A stretch of 64,000 nt of DNA, taken from NCBI RefSeq assembly GCF_026723865.1, contig NZ_CP113529.1:4278001-4342000 (forward strand), read 5' to 3'. Within the stretch, counting starts at the first letter, position 1; the number at the start of each line of letters is the position of its first letter. Below the pieces are notes generated by a model, which made no database searches, had not been told where the DNA came from, and saw nothing but the letters and a program-made list of their open reading frames with translations. Below, piece after piece: positions 1 to 8,484 of this stretch. The stretch comes from Mycobacterium sp. Aquia_216 (lineage in GTDB: Bacteria; Actinomycetota; Actinomycetes; Mycobacteriales; Mycobacteriaceae). The position numbers and the translations under genes were made by a program.

Positions 1-267
1 GACGCCGACGCCTCGGTCAGTAACGGTCTTGCGCTCAAAGTCGCCGACGATCCGGTGGCAGCGGCCCGAGAGCTGGCTGCCGGTCCAGCATCTGCACCGC
101 GGGAAGTCGTGATCGCGACCAAGTCCACAATGCGGGCGACCCACAGTCCGGGCAGTCTCGACACCCGGTTGCACGCGGCCGCCGTTGATGCCGAGTTGGG
201 CCCGCAGGCCACCTCGATTCAGACACCGGAATTCGCGGAGCGCCTCGCCGCGGCGCAGCGCAAATAG
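1..267 (+). CDS. Enoyl-CoA hydratase/isomerase, C-terminal part (5' end outside window)
   Basis: The frame is open from base 1 to the TAG at 265-267 and gives 88 residues. The sequence has the look of the C-terminal helical region of crotonase-fold enzymes: a [14 protein letters not shown] segment, an [16 protein letters not shown] stretch, and a tail containing [12 protein letters not shown], the usual end of enoyl-CoA hydratase-like proteins. Such enzymes hydrate or isomerise 2-enoyl-CoA thioesters in fatty acid or sterol breakdown. The active-site part lies outside the window, so substrate and activity cannot be judged. The neighbour on the right is on the opposite strand and convergent. 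Confidence 0.7.
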   Translation, partial: DADASVSNGLALKVADDPVAAARELAAGPASAPREVVIATKSTMRATHSPGSLDTRLHAAAVDAELGPQATSIQTPEFAERLAAAQRK

Positions 268-271
268 TCGT

Positions 272-586
272 TTACTGCGCGCAAACCGCCGCGCCGCTGC
301 CGACGCGCAGCTGGGCGCAGAGTTCGATCATGGCGGCAAGAACCTCCGGCTGTTCTTCGGGCTCCATGATCGACGGCGCCAGATCGCTGGGCGCGATGTA
401 ATCCGCGCCGGCGTCGACCCACGGCCGCAACTGTGCGGCGACTTCCTCGGGTGTTCCCATCAGCCAGGACTTTTCGACCATTTCTGGTGTCACCCGGGCG
501 ACCACGTCGTCGACCTCGGCCCGGCTCATTTGATGCGGCAGCATCCGCAGGGCGTAGTGCCAGACGCGCTTGCCCAAACACAGTGC
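272..586 (-). pseudogene. Truncated LLM-class flavin oxidoreductase, C-terminal remnant
   Basis: This minus-strand frame ends at 272 and reads, from about 586, like the C-terminal ~100 residues of a luciferase-like oxidoreductase: KSWLMGTPEEVAAQLRPW (the 'sequence channelling' helix typical of LLM proteins), then WVDAGADYIAPSD and a final helix. The residues further 5' in the frame are Arg/Ser-rich and non-protein-like because they run antiphase through the end of the next LLM gene. No N-terminal TIM-barrel half is present. It is probably the stump of a second LLM gene placed tandem to the intact one and fused or deleted at its junction, 7 bases from the neighbour's stop codon. Confidence 0.6.
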
Positions 587-593
587 GGCCGAA

Positions 594-1643
594 TCAGACG
601 TTGGCCCGCGCAAATGCCTGAACCATCGACCGGAATGCATCCTCGCTCGACTCCTGATCGATCGGCGGCACGTACGGCGTGTGCAAGACGATGTGCGGCA
701 GCACGCCGTCATAGGCGGTGAGTTGGTCGGCCACCTCGTCGGGAGTGCCAGCGACCGAAAACGCCTGCAACAACGCGTCGGATGCCGCAGTGGCCAGTGC
801 CGCGGGCCCGTCCTCGAGCAGCCGGTGCAGCACGTAATTGCGCTCCTCTTCCAGTCCCATGAACTCGATCACGGTGGAGCTCACCGGGTAGGCGACATAG
901 TTGCCGACGTTGATGCGGGCCCGGCGCAGCGCCTCGTCGCGATCCCGCGACACGCTGCAGATCACCAGTGCGGTGACGTCGATGTCCGACGGGTCTCGAC
1001 CCACCTTCGCGGCGCCGGCGGCGACATTGGGAAGTACGTGCTGTCGGATAAACGTCGGCGTGGGCAGGAAGCCGAGCACACCATCGGCGACATCACCGGC
1101 CAACCGAAGCATCCCCTGTCTCAATCCAGCCAGATAGATCGGTATCTGCGGCCGCACCAGGTTTCGGGTGCCCCATGGGTTAAGAGGTGGGCTGGATGCC
1201 CGGTAGATCTCGCCCTGAAAGTCGAAAGGTTCGTCTGTCTCGAAGTGCCGCCAAAGTTGGCGCACCACATGCACGTATTCGCGGATGCGCTTAAGGGGAC
1301 GGTCGATGTCCGTGCCGTTGAAGCATTCCATCCAGCCAGCACCGCCCGTACCAAGACCCAGCAGGGCCCGCCCGGCGGACAGTTCGTCGACATCCGCTGC
1401 GGCATTGGCCATCTCGTAGGGCGTTCGCGGTGCGGCGGTCGCGATTCCGGTGCCCAGCTGAATCCGCGATGTCACCCGTGCGTTGAGCGCATGGGTAATG
1501 AATGGGTTTCGGTAGAACTCGTAGTCCCAGACCGAATCGAAGCCCGCGTCTTCGGCGAGCGCGGCGAATTCAGGGTAGCGCTCGTAGGGCTGGTTGAGCA
1601 TCGGCAGCGACACCCCGACGCGACTGTGAGCGAATAGCGTCAT
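594..1643 (-). CDS. LLM-class flavin-dependent oxidoreductase
   Basis: The 349-residue product belongs to the luciferase-like monooxygenase family, which uses reduced FMN or F420 on a TIM barrel. Visible marks are RVGVSLPM at the N-terminus, FAALAEDAGFDSVWDYEF, a TSRIQLGTGIATAAPRTP strand-loop, the ALLGLGTGGAGW motif and, near the C-terminus, SVAGTPDEVADQLTAYD. An upstream in-frame ATG exists at 1676, but the ATG at 1643 is preceded by CGAGGAGCG with a 6-7 base spacer, so it is preferred. A perfect 16-bp palindrome starts 41 bases upstream, suggesting repression by a TetR-type protein. Substrate is unknown. Mycobacteria carry many F420-dependent members, but the cofactor is not decided here. 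Confidence 0.85.
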   Translation of the reverse strand: MTLFAHSRVGVSLPMLNQPYERYPEFAALAEDAGFDSVWDYEFYRNPFITHALNARVTSRIQLGTGIATAAPRTPYEMANAAADVDELSAGRALLGLGTGGAGWMECFNGTDIDRPLKRIREYVHVVRQLWRHFETDEPFDFQGEIYRASSPPLNPWGTRNLVRPQIPIYLAGLRQGMLRLAGDVADGVLGFLPTPTFIRQHVLPNVAAGAAKVGRDPSDIDVTALVICSVSRDRDEALRRARINVGNYVAYPVSSTVIEFMGLEEERNYVLHRLLEDGPAALATAASDALLQAFSVAGTPDEVADQLTAYDGVLPHIVLHTPYVPPIDQESSEDAFRSMVQAFARANV

Positions 1644-1683
1644 GATTACGCTCCTCGGATTGACCTCATTGTGCAATCAAAGT

Positions 1684-1699
1684 GCGAACGATCGTTCGC
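1684..1699. promoter_or_regulatory. Perfect 16-bp palindrome, probable TetR-type operator
   Basis: GCGAACGATCGTTCGC is a perfect inverted repeat 41 bases upstream of the LLM start. Close copies occur at 2291, 2415 and 20771, which makes chance unlikely. The form (AACG-ATCG-TT core) is typical of TetR-family operators. The cognate protein is not proved; the TetR encoded at 19070-19735 lies near one copy. Confidence 0.6.
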
Positions 1700-2106
1700 G
1701 CCTTCACCATATCCGCTCGGCGCAGAAATCCCCACCCTCCGCGCCCGGTCTATGAGACGGATGCACCGGCGGATCGAGCACGACGGGAGCGTCGCGGAGG
1801 GTCTCGGCGACCGTGTCACTGCCTTGCTGAGGTCATTCGCGGAGCCCTAGCCAGGGCCCGTCCGCGGGGGTTGTGGCCGTCGCGCGGCGATGACGTGATC
1901 GCTCATCCCCAGGCGTACACGGAGAAAATTTGAAGCGTCGTTAAATGGCAGCCGGGTGGCGCTTATCGCGTCGCGGGGAAGCCAACGCCCGACGTGCGTC
2001 GATTGCGGTCACTACGGGACTGTCGCCTGCGTACTCGCGTGCTCAAGCGGGCAGCGTTTCTGCTGGATAGCCCGGCAGCCAGCGGGCGCCTCGCCTCAAA
2101 CGTGCA
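1700..2106. other. Intergenic stretch with no supported gene
   Basis: Only short Arg/Pro-rich frames are open on either strand and none has a convincing start or family motif. A 30-codon frame from about 1758 ends in a helix-like stretch but has no ribosome binding site. Confidence 0.4.
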
Positions 2107-2217
2107 TTAATTGGAGCCGTAGTACGGAGGCGGGTAGACCCCCCTGGCAAGCCACGCGAGCGCCGCGAAGCCGTATTCCAGCTCGTCACTCGCGTCGTAG
2201 TCGGGGTACTGATCCAT
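2107..2217 (-). CDS. 36-residue acidic/aromatic small protein
   Basis: An ATG at 2217 is preceded by GGAAGGTGATCAC, a strong ribosome binding site with good spacing. The 36-residue frame is acidic at the N-terminus (MDQYPDYDASDELEYG), has a short hydrophobic middle (FAALAWLARG) and ends in VYPPPYYGSN. I do not recognise the family. Support comes from the ribosome binding site, the non-random composition, and the two palindromic operator-like sites about 75 and 200 bases upstream, which are close copies of the site ahead of the LLM gene. It is too short for most gene callers. Role unknown. Confidence 0.55.
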   Translation of the reverse strand: MDQYPDYDASDELEYGFAALAWLARGVYPPPYYGSN

Positions 2218-2290
2218 GTGATCACCTTCCGTACTGCATTGCCAACGCCTCAACCTAACAGACTCGAGTCTAGGCCTTCGATCGCGTTGT

Positions 2291-2430
2291 GCGAAAGATC
2301 GTTCGCGCATCCGGTCCGTGCCGGGGCGTGCGCGCAGGGCGCAGTGGTGGCCGGGAAGCGGCGTGACGATCTTCCGAGCAGCGTTCGACACGACCGATCG
2401 AGCCGGTGATCCGCGCAAATGATCGTTCGC
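2291..2430. promoter_or_regulatory. Two imperfect copies of the GCGAACGATCGTTCGC palindrome
   Basis: GCGAAAGATCGTTCGC at 2291-2306 differs by one base, and GCAAATGATCGTTCGC at 2415-2430 by two, from the perfect palindrome at 1684. Both lie in the divergent interval between the 36-residue gene on the minus strand and the MPT51-like gene on the plus strand, so one repressor could control either or both. Confidence 0.5.
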
Positions 2431-2574
2431 CGGCTCGCGGCATTGGCTCCGACATGCGCCATGCCGTCCTACCGCAGCCGGATCTTGCCGCGCGCCACCG
2501 AAGAATGGTTGACTGTTTAGCAATTGCCAATTGAATTACCCTAATTGGTGCGGCGGTAGACGAATGAGGTTGAT

Positions 2575-3483
2575 GTGAAAGCTTTGTCGATGCGGCTACC
2601 GGTTATCTACGCCGCCATCCTCGCCGTCGCGCTGTGGGGTATCACGGTGACGAACGGTCCTACCGCTACCGTCAAGGCAGCCCCGAACTTCGAATCGCTC
2701 ATGGTGCCGTCGGCGGCGATGGGCCGTGACATCCCAGTGGCCTTCGTGGGCGGCGGCCCGCACGCGGTATATCTCCTGGACGCGTTCAATGCCGCGCCGG
2801 GCGTGAGCAACTGGGTAACAGCCGGAAACGCAGTGAATACGCTTGCAGGTAAAGGTATCTCCGTCGTTGCACCCGCTGACGGCGCCTACAGTATGTACAC
2901 CGATTGGGATCAGGATCGCGGTAAACAGTGGGACACATTTCTGTCGAGTGAGCTCCCGGACTGGTTGGCCGCCAACAAGGGATTGGCGCCGGGCGGGCAC
3001 GGCGTAGTCGGTGTCGCGCAAGGCGGTTACGCCGCAGCAGCGCTCGCCACTTTTCATCCTGACCGGTTTCGCTACGCAGGGTCGCTGTCGGGCGTGCTCG
3101 CTCCCGAACGGACCGGGGTCAACGGTGCTATCACCAACGTTCTGAAGAATGAAGGCGGCGTCGACCCGGTGAACATGTGGGGGGCTCCCCAGTTCGGCCG
3201 GTGGCAGTGGCATTCGCCAAATGTGCACGTAGTGCGATTGGTGGACCAGAACACCCGACTGTGGGTGTACAGCCCGGCAGCGGGGAGCCCGAGCGACGGC
3301 GGTGCAGTCGGTGCCTTCCCGGATATCTGGCAGAGCACCTGCCGCGATTTTTACGCCGGCTACCGCGCTGCCGGCGGCCACAATGGCCACTTCGATTTGG
3401 GAGCCGGCGGCGGTAACGACTGGGGCACGTGGAGCCAGCAGCTGGGCGCGATGTCGGGCGACCTTGCCTCAAACATCAGATAG
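2575..3483 (+). CDS. MPT51/antigen 85-like secreted protein without catalytic triad
   Basis: The 302-residue product has a signal peptide (hydrophobic residues about 9-27, then VKAAPNFES) and an alpha/beta hydrolase fold of the antigen 85/MPT51 family. In mycolyltransferases the nucleophile motif carries Ser; here it is GVAQGGYAAA with Ala in that place. The motif that normally holds the catalytic His is NDWGTWSQQLG. Both losses are characteristic of MPT51 (FbpD), a non-enzymatic wall protein that binds matrix ligands, and the C-terminal AMSGD tail also matches. The GTG start at 2575 is preceded by TGAGG at 5 bases. In M. tuberculosis mpt51 sits beside fbpA; no fbpA is seen here, so this may be a paralogue. 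Confidence 0.85.
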   Translation: MKALSMRLPVIYAAILAVALWGITVTNGPTATVKAAPNFESLMVPSAAMGRDIPVAFVGGGPHAVYLLDAFNAAPGVSNWVTAGNAVNTLAGKGISVVAPADGAYSMYTDWDQDRGKQWDTFLSSELPDWLAANKGLAPGGHGVVGVAQGGYAAAALATFHPDRFRYAGSLSGVLAPERTGVNGAITNVLKNEGGVDPVNMWGAPQFGRWQWHSPNVHVVRLVDQNTRLWVYSPAAGSPSDGGAVGAFPDIWQSTCRDFYAGYRAAGGHNGHFDLGAGGGNDWGTWSQQLGAMSGDLASNIR

Positions 3484-3531
3484 GTGCAGGTCACACGACA
3501 CGTTCAGCTAGTCACCAGATGCGCTGGTTGG

Positions 3532-3975
3532 TCAGCACGACACCTTCATCGTGAACCGTGTCGTTGTAGGCTCCGGCGAGTCTGGACCGTAACCCACTGC
3601 GGCACCAGCAATCTGGTACGTGCTGTCGTTCAGAACGATGCTGGCGTTACTGCCTGTCAGGCCACGGTTGTAATCACCGGAAAAGCCATTGAGATTACGG
3701 ATCCGGACAAATTCAACGGTTAGCTTCCCAGCGTTAGACACCATCACCGTTGCGCCCGACCCATCATTGCCCGCGGAGATGGTCCTCAAGTGCTGCTCGG
3801 GCGGTGCGCACTGGACCGCCTGGATCGTGGGGAGCTCTTTGCCGTCGATGGTGAGCTGCGCCGCACCCGGGGGCAACGTTCCTGCCGCCTGCTCAGCCAG
3901 CGCTTCCGACGAGCAGCCAGCGCTGCCGCCGATCACCAGCGCGGCCGCAGCGACCAACGCAACCCTATTCGTCAC
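3532..3975 (-). CDS. 19-kDa antigen (LpqH)-family lipoprotein
   Basis: The 147-residue protein has a lipoprotein signal with Cys at 21 (VIGGSAGC) followed by an Ala/Pro-rich linker. The rest matches the mycobacterial 19-kDa antigen family (PF05481): DGKELPTIQAVQC, a GATVMVSN strand, VEFVRIRNLNGFSGDYNRGL, and a final TRFTMKVSC, with paired Cys residues. Members are surface-anchored, can be TLR2 ligands, and have no known enzymatic activity. It converges with the MPT51-like gene. The family also includes LppE, and I cannot say which paralogue this is. Confidence 0.8.
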   Translation of the reverse strand: MTNRVALVAAAALVIGGSAGCSSEALAEQAAGTLPPGAAQLTIDGKELPTIQAVQCAPPEQHLRTISAGNDGSGATVMVSNAGKLTVEFVRIRNLNGFSGDYNRGLTGSNASIVLNDSTYQIAGAAVGYGPDSPEPTTTRFTMKVSC

Positions 3976-4235
3976 GGCAATCCCCCTCTTCGCGGATCGT
4001 GCCCGAAGTCTATCGCCACCCGGCGCGTACCCACAAGCATTTTAGGACGACGAGGTTCAGAATTTCTAGACCTTTTTTAATCGCGCATCAAAGATGGGTT
4101 CGGCGGGGACGGAGCGGGCCCGGAACAATTGACGAACTGGTCAGTAGATCCGTGGCGGAACATATTTCGAAGCTGGCACGCGAGGCGGCCGCAACTCATG
4201 GATTTGCCGCATCAACTGTGAAATGATCACGAGTT

Positions 4236-4748
4236 ATGACCGTCAGCGATCTCGCCCGGCAGGCCGCGGCGCTCCCGACCTTGGCCAAGTTTAGTGCCGC
4301 TATCGTTACGCTGGGCGCCGTCACCTTCGCGCCAATAGCAAACGCCGACAACAACCGTCTGAACAATGGCGTGGCCCAAAGTGTCTACGCCGTTAAGCGC
4401 CAGGCCGGCTGCACGACTGACTTGAAGAACAACCCGGCGCTGGAGCTGGCGGCGCAGCGCCATGCGGACGACGTCCTGAACAACCGGACGCTGGACGGTG
4501 ATATTGGCTCGGACGGATCGACGGTGCAGGCCCGCGTGCAAGCCGCCGGCTACCGTGGAACGGTAGCCGAGACGGTGGCCATCCTGCCATCAGCGTCGAT
4601 CAATGGCATTGACATCCTGGGCAATTGGTATTACCGCCCCGACTACTTCGCGATCATGTCCAACTGCGCCAATACCCAGATCGGTGTGCGTTCATCGAAT
4701 AGCGCTGACCGCAGCGTGGCCGTCGCGGTCTACGGCCAACCGGGCTAG
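4236..4748 (+). CDS. Secreted CAP-domain (SCP-like) protein
   Basis: The 170-residue product has an N-terminal signal segment ending near NADNNRLNN. The mature part is a short mycobacterial CAP/SCP-like domain: NPALELAAQRHADDVLNN (helix with the conserved His), TVQARVQAAGY, TVAETVAI and a NWYYRPDYFAIMSNCANTQIGV segment. CAP proteins are extracellular; the function of this short mycobacterial branch is not established. It lies beside another small secreted protein just beyond the 3' end of the mce operon. Confidence 0.75.
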   Translation: MTVSDLARQAAALPTLAKFSAAIVTLGAVTFAPIANADNNRLNNGVAQSVYAVKRQAGCTTDLKNNPALELAAQRHADDVLNNRTLDGDIGSDGSTVQARVQAAGYRGTVAETVAILPSASINGIDILGNWYYRPDYFAIMSNCANTQIGVRSSNSADRSVAVAVYGQPG

Positions 4749-4868
4749 CGACTAAGGCCACAAGCCGCACGCAGCTGCCCGAGTGAGATATGGGCTTATA
4801 CAGTCGGGTGTTGCTGGCTTCGAAATTTCACAGTCGTTAAAAAATCGTCTCTGCGTTACGCTAGCCTG

Positions 4869-5294
4869 ATGATTCGGTCGTTCGGTGCTTTGGCGGCGTC
4901 CCTTGCGATTTGCCCTGCGGGGCTCTGTTTCGCGGGTTCCTCGGCTGCGTCTCCGCCGACCGAGAAGGGGCAATGTTCGTTCGTCCTCGACGGGCCGAAA
5001 GTGGTCAATAACTCGGGTGTGAATCAAGTGATGGCATCGGTGCACGCGGGCGCGTGCACACTGAATGCCCACACCGAAGCCACCGTATGCCTGTCCATCG
5101 TGGGTGACGACTCGGCTGGGCAGTGCGGATCGGGATACGACCCAACGCCTGCGGTGGTCTACTACCCCTACCGGCCGGGGGCGACGTATATCGTCAAAGG
5201 CGAAGGATGCGCAGACATCTTGGAGGGCAGCAACAGCCCGGCCACGCCTTCGACTGTTTGCCAGGATATCGCGCCGTCGCGCGTCACCCTGTAG
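4869..5294 (+). CDS. Small secreted cysteine-containing protein, function unknown
   Basis: The 141-residue product starts with a signal peptide (MIRSFGALAASLAICPAGL...SSAAS) and has about six Cys in the mature part (GQCSF, GACTL, TVCLS, GQCGSG, EGCAD, TVCQD), suggesting disulphides. I do not recognise a family. TACGCT at 4857-4862 followed 6 bases later by ATG is the spacing of a leaderless mycobacterial promoter, and no Shine-Dalgarno is visible. It ends 2 bases before the convergent stop of the last Mce-associated gene. Confidence 0.65.
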   Translation: MIRSFGALAASLAICPAGLCFAGSSAASPPTEKGQCSFVLDGPKVVNNSGVNQVMASVHAGACTLNAHTEATVCLSIVGDDSAGQCGSGYDPTPAVVYYPYRPGATYIVKGEGCADILEGSNSPATPSTVCQDIAPSRVTL

Positions 5295-5296
5295 AC

Positions 5297-6307
5297 CTAC
5301 ACCGGATCGAATCCAGAAATCAACCAGCGTCCATCGACCTTGTCTAGCGTCACCCGCACACTCGACACGGAGTCAGTGGGTGGACTCTTGTCAACGACCG
5401 CCGTCTGGTTGACGAAGAGCAGAGTCACCGCGTGGTTGGGAGTCGCCGAAACCGAAGCCGCAGCCGGCACGGTGGCCGTCGCGGAGATGTGCTCCCGCTT
5501 CGCGCCGGGGATCACCACGTCGTTGATCAACTGCGAATAGGAATCCTTAAACGCACCGGTCATCCGATTTTTGGCGCCTTCGAGATCCTTTTCCACGGTG
5601 TCGGACTTATATGACAGCAACGTGATCGTGGAATCCTTTGCGGCCGCAAGTGATTCGATACGTGCGAGCTGCGTAGCGCGCGCCGATGAATCCTGCCACT
5701 TCAGATAGCCTGCGGCCCCGGCCAACACCAGTGCCAGAGCGGGAAGCAAGCCGTACACGACCACCTGCGGCCAGCTGACGTGGCGTTTGGCCTTTGTCGG
5801 CTCGGCTTCTTCGGCCGCCTCTTCGACATCAGTGTCGTCGGAGACGGCGGCCTCGGCCTCGTCACTGTCCAAGGCATCCAAGACATCCGGGTCGTCCGAA
5901 AGTTTTTCCGCTTCGGCGTCGAGTGATGATTTCTCGTCCCGTTCGCCGGATTCATCGTCGGGGCTTTCGGACGGCGCTTTGCTCTCGCCACCAACGCGAG
6001 GCTTCGGACCATGGCTTCCTCGTCGGCCCATAACGCTGCGCGCCCGTGCCCACGGCCGCCTGATTCCGCGTTTAGCCTCGCCCGGTTCAACGACTTCCTT
6101 GCCCTGCTCGTCGTCTTCCCGATCAGGGTCGATCGTGTCGACCTCACCGGAATCCTCTGCGCGAACTGTGTTCTCGGTGTCTTCGCGGTCGGTTTCAACC
6201 GGATCAGTCGTCTCCACCTTCGCGGCGGCCTGTTTGCGTTGAGCGTCGGTTCGAACCCCCACAGCGGCTGATTCCCCTTCTGGTTTATCGGATTTCGGCT
6301 TCGTCAT
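5297..6307 (-). CDS. Mce-associated membrane protein (distal)
   Basis: The last gene of the mce operon encodes 336 residues. The first ~175 are a long, very acidic, low-complexity cytoplasmic region (runs of Asp/Glu with Ser). One membrane segment follows (VVVYGLLPALALVLAGAAGYL), then an extracytoplasmic domain with the typical Mce-associated layout: AAKDSTITLLSYKSDTVEKDL, FKDSYSQLINDVVIPGAK, then beta strands ending in VDGRWLISGFDPV. Its ATG overlaps the stop of the preceding gene by 4 bases (ATGA). In the mce1 system Mce-associated proteins help stability or assembly of the transporter. The unusually long acidic N-terminus is the odd feature. Confidence 0.85.
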   Translation of the reverse strand: MTKPKSDKPEGESAAVGVRTDAQRKQAAAKVETTDPVETDREDTENTVRAEDSGEVDTIDPDREDDEQGKEVVEPGEAKRGIRRPWARARSVMGRRGSHGPKPRVGGESKAPSESPDDESGERDEKSSLDAEAEKLSDDPDVLDALDSDEAEAAVSDDTDVEEAAEEAEPTKAKRHVSWPQVVVYGLLPALALVLAGAAGYLKWQDSSARATQLARIESLAAAKDSTITLLSYKSDTVEKDLEGAKNRMTGAFKDSYSQLINDVVIPGAKREHISATATVPAAASVSATPNHAVTLLFVNQTAVVDKSPPTDSVSSVRVTLDKVDGRWLISGFDPV

Positions 6308-7008
6308 GGGACAAAGGCGACGTTGGAGATTTTTGTCTCGCTACCGGACTTCTCCACCGTGATTCGCATCCGCCACTGGCGCGGCGCCTGGTCCTCCACC
6401 CCGAGATTCGTGGTCTTGATGGACACGGCGACGAGCACCTGTGCCTTGTCACCCGACTCGGACTCCAAACCCGCCTCGGTGATCGTTCCCACCGACTTGG
6501 ACTGCGCCTTCTTGAGCACGTCGATGAAAGGTTGCTTGCGCTTCGAGAATTGGTCGTAAAACTGACCAGTCGCCGAGTCCAGAACCCGCTGAACGTCTCC
6601 GTCGGCGTGCTGCCAATCAATCGTCGTCAGGTTGAGCGCGCACTGCCGTCCGATCTGAAGAAACATCTGGCGCTGCGCTTCTACCTGATGGGACTGGTAC
6701 GAGCGGAAACCCAGCCAACCGACGGTGGCCGCCAAGGCGACGACGATGGCCGCCCCGACGATTGCCGCCAACCGTAGGTGCGACATGCGTCGCTTAACCG
6801 GTGCCGCATCGTCGTCACTAGCATCTTCGTCGTCTTCAGCGGAGTCGTCGTCTTCGACGTCGTTTTCAACCGCGGCGTCGTAGTCCTCGGCCTCGTCGAC
6901 GCCGCCATCCGCCTCTTCAGATTCCGCGGCGTCCGATGCTACCGCCGAGGGCACCTTTTTCGCGGTCTTCTTTAATTCCCCGTCGGGGGTGTCAGCATCT
7001 GCTGCCAT
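6304..7008 (-). CDS. Mce-associated membrane protein (proximal)
   Basis: The 234-residue protein has the same design as its neighbour: about 85 acidic residues, one membrane helix (LAAIVGAAIVVALAATVGWLGF) and a ~130-residue outer domain with CALNLTTIDWQHADGDVQRVLDSATGQFYDQFSKR and a C-terminal KISNVAFVP. The start ATG at 7008 has AAGGAG 6 bases upstream and lies inside the end of mceF, which it overlaps by 37 bases in another frame. The pair is probably a tandem duplication of one ancestral gene. Confidence 0.85.
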   Translation of the reverse strand: MAADADTPDGELKKTAKKVPSAVASDAAESEEADGGVDEAEDYDAAVENDVEDDDSAEDDEDASDDDAAPVKRRMSHLRLAAIVGAAIVVALAATVGWLGFRSYQSHQVEAQRQMFLQIGRQCALNLTTIDWQHADGDVQRVLDSATGQFYDQFSKRKQPFIDVLKKAQSKSVGTITEAGLESESGDKAQVLVAVSIKTTNLGVEDQAPRQWRMRITVEKSGSETKISNVAFVP

Positions 7009-8483
7009 GTTCGCTCCTTGCCGGCACCCCCAGCCAGCGTGGGCTGCTTGTACCTTTGCCCGTCCGGACCAACATACTCCCCGGTGGCCGGATCAAATTC
7101 GGCTGCCGCGATCGGCGGCGCCTGCCCCAGCGAAGCCGCGGGGGCTTGCCCCGGCGGAGCCGGCGGCCCCCCAGGGAATCCCGCGGGAATCGGCTCCCCC
7201 GGGTCAAACTGTGGGACACCTTGTCCGGTCAACGTCGCGTTTGGATCGCCCTTCCAGTTGTAGCCATCGTTGAGCGGAATATAGGGCTCATCGCTTTCGC
7301 ACTGCTTGACCGTCGCAGCCCGCTTGCCCGCCCGCGTCTCACACGGATAATTGCGCGCACCACGAACCGCGTTGAATGGCGAATCTTGCGGGATCCGGCA
7401 ATACACCAGGCCCGGCGGACGCGGCGGGGTGTCTTCGAACACCGCCGAGCGCTGCTGCTGAACCGGGAGGAACCCAGTCGTACATGGAGGCGGCCAGTTC
7501 AGGTTCAGATTGAAGCTCAACCCCAGGCCTCGATAGGGACCCTTAAGGTCCTTGTCCGCCAACTGAATCGCCTGCGCATCCCCCACGATCTGCGGCACCT
7601 GGACCAGCAGTGCCTCGAGGTTGTCACGGTACGTCAGCCCGACATCACCGACTTTGTCCAGATTTGACACCGCATCCGGAAGCGTCGGCTCCACCCGGTC
7701 GATTACCTGGCGCAGCGTGTCGAACGTCGGGCCGATCTTGCGAAGCCATCCCCCGAAGTTGCCGCCATTTTGTTCGGTCGTCTGAATGTCTTTGGTGACA
7801 TGGGCCAGATGCGCGGCCCAGCCTTGGATAGAGTCCGCGGAGTCGATCTGGCTATCCAGAAGCGGCATCGGCTCATCGATCAAGGTCAGAATCGCGTCAA
7901 GGTTTTTACGGGCATCAGTGGCCAATGTGGCACCGCCGCCGATGAAACGGGAAAGTTCCGGCCCAAGTCCCCCCACGGCGGTGTAGGACTCGTCGACCAC
8001 CGTCTTGAGGTTGCCGCGCGGAATCGCGTTCAAGCCGCGAGTGGCCGCCAACAGCAGCGAATTGATGTTCGGCGGAATCGAGGTGCGATCCTGCGGGATC
8101 ACGTCACCGTTCTTGAGCATGGGCCCCTTGCCGCTACGCGGCACCAGATCCACGTACTGCTCGCCGATCGCTGAGGCGCTGTGAACACTCGCGGTGAGAT
8201 CGGCGGGGATCTTGACATCCGAGTTCAGCGACAGCACCGCCTCGACCCCACTGTCGGAGAGCTGCACTTTGGATACCTTGCCGACCTCGACACCCCGGTA
8301 TGTCACGTTCCCGGCGCGATACAACTCCCCCGCCCGCTCCAGTTGCAGCTTCACCGTGTACCGGCCGATTCCCAGATACACGGCGGGCAAATGCGCGTAA
8401 TACAGGCCAACCAGCCCGGCCGAGACGATGGAAATCACGCAGAAGATCGCCAATGTGATAAAGGTTCGCCGACTCAGTCGCAT
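6972..8483 (-). CDS. MCE-family protein, MceF position
   Basis: The 503-residue product is the sixth MCE protein. It has a short cytoplasmic start (MRLSRRTF), a membrane anchor, the MCE domain (VTYRGVEVGKVSKVQL... typical 'VRxxGVxVGxV' core, residues ~60-140), a helical middle region, and a Pro/Gly/Ala-rich tail ending in TWQQMLTPP. MCE proteins form the periplasm-spanning lipid conduit coupled to the YrbE permease and an Mkl-type ATPase. The chosen ATG follows the mceE stop by 1 base with AGGGG upstream; an alternative GTG/ATG at 8516 would overlap mceE by 32 bases. Confidence 0.9.
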   Translation of the reverse strand: MRLSRRTFITLAIFCVISIVSAGLVGLYYAHLPAVYLGIGRYTVKLQLERAGELYRAGNVTYRGVEVGKVSKVQLSDSGVEAVLSLNSDVKIPADLTASVHSASAIGEQYVDLVPRSGKGPMLKNGDVIPQDRTSIPPNINSLLLAATRGLNAIPRGNLKTVVDESYTAVGGLGPELSRFIGGGATLATDARKNLDAILTLIDEPMPLLDSQIDSADSIQGWAAHLAHVTKDIQTTEQNGGNFGGWLRKIGPTFDTLRQVIDRVEPTLPDAVSNLDKVGDVGLTYRDNLEALLVQVPQIVGDAQAIQLADKDLKGPYRGLGLSFNLNLNWPPPCTTGFLPVQQQRSAVFEDTPPRPPGLVYCRIPQDSPFNAVRGARNYPCETRAGKRAATVKQCESDEPYIPLNDGYNWKGDPNATLTGQGVPQFDPGEPIPAGFPGGPPAPPGQAPAASLGQAPPIAAAEFDPATGEYVGPDGQRYKQPTLAGGAGKERTWQQMLTPPTGN

Positions 8484-8484
8484 A

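Noticed and set aside
570..1637. 355-codon plus-strand frame
   Set aside because: It is antisense to the LLM gene and has no protein-like composition.
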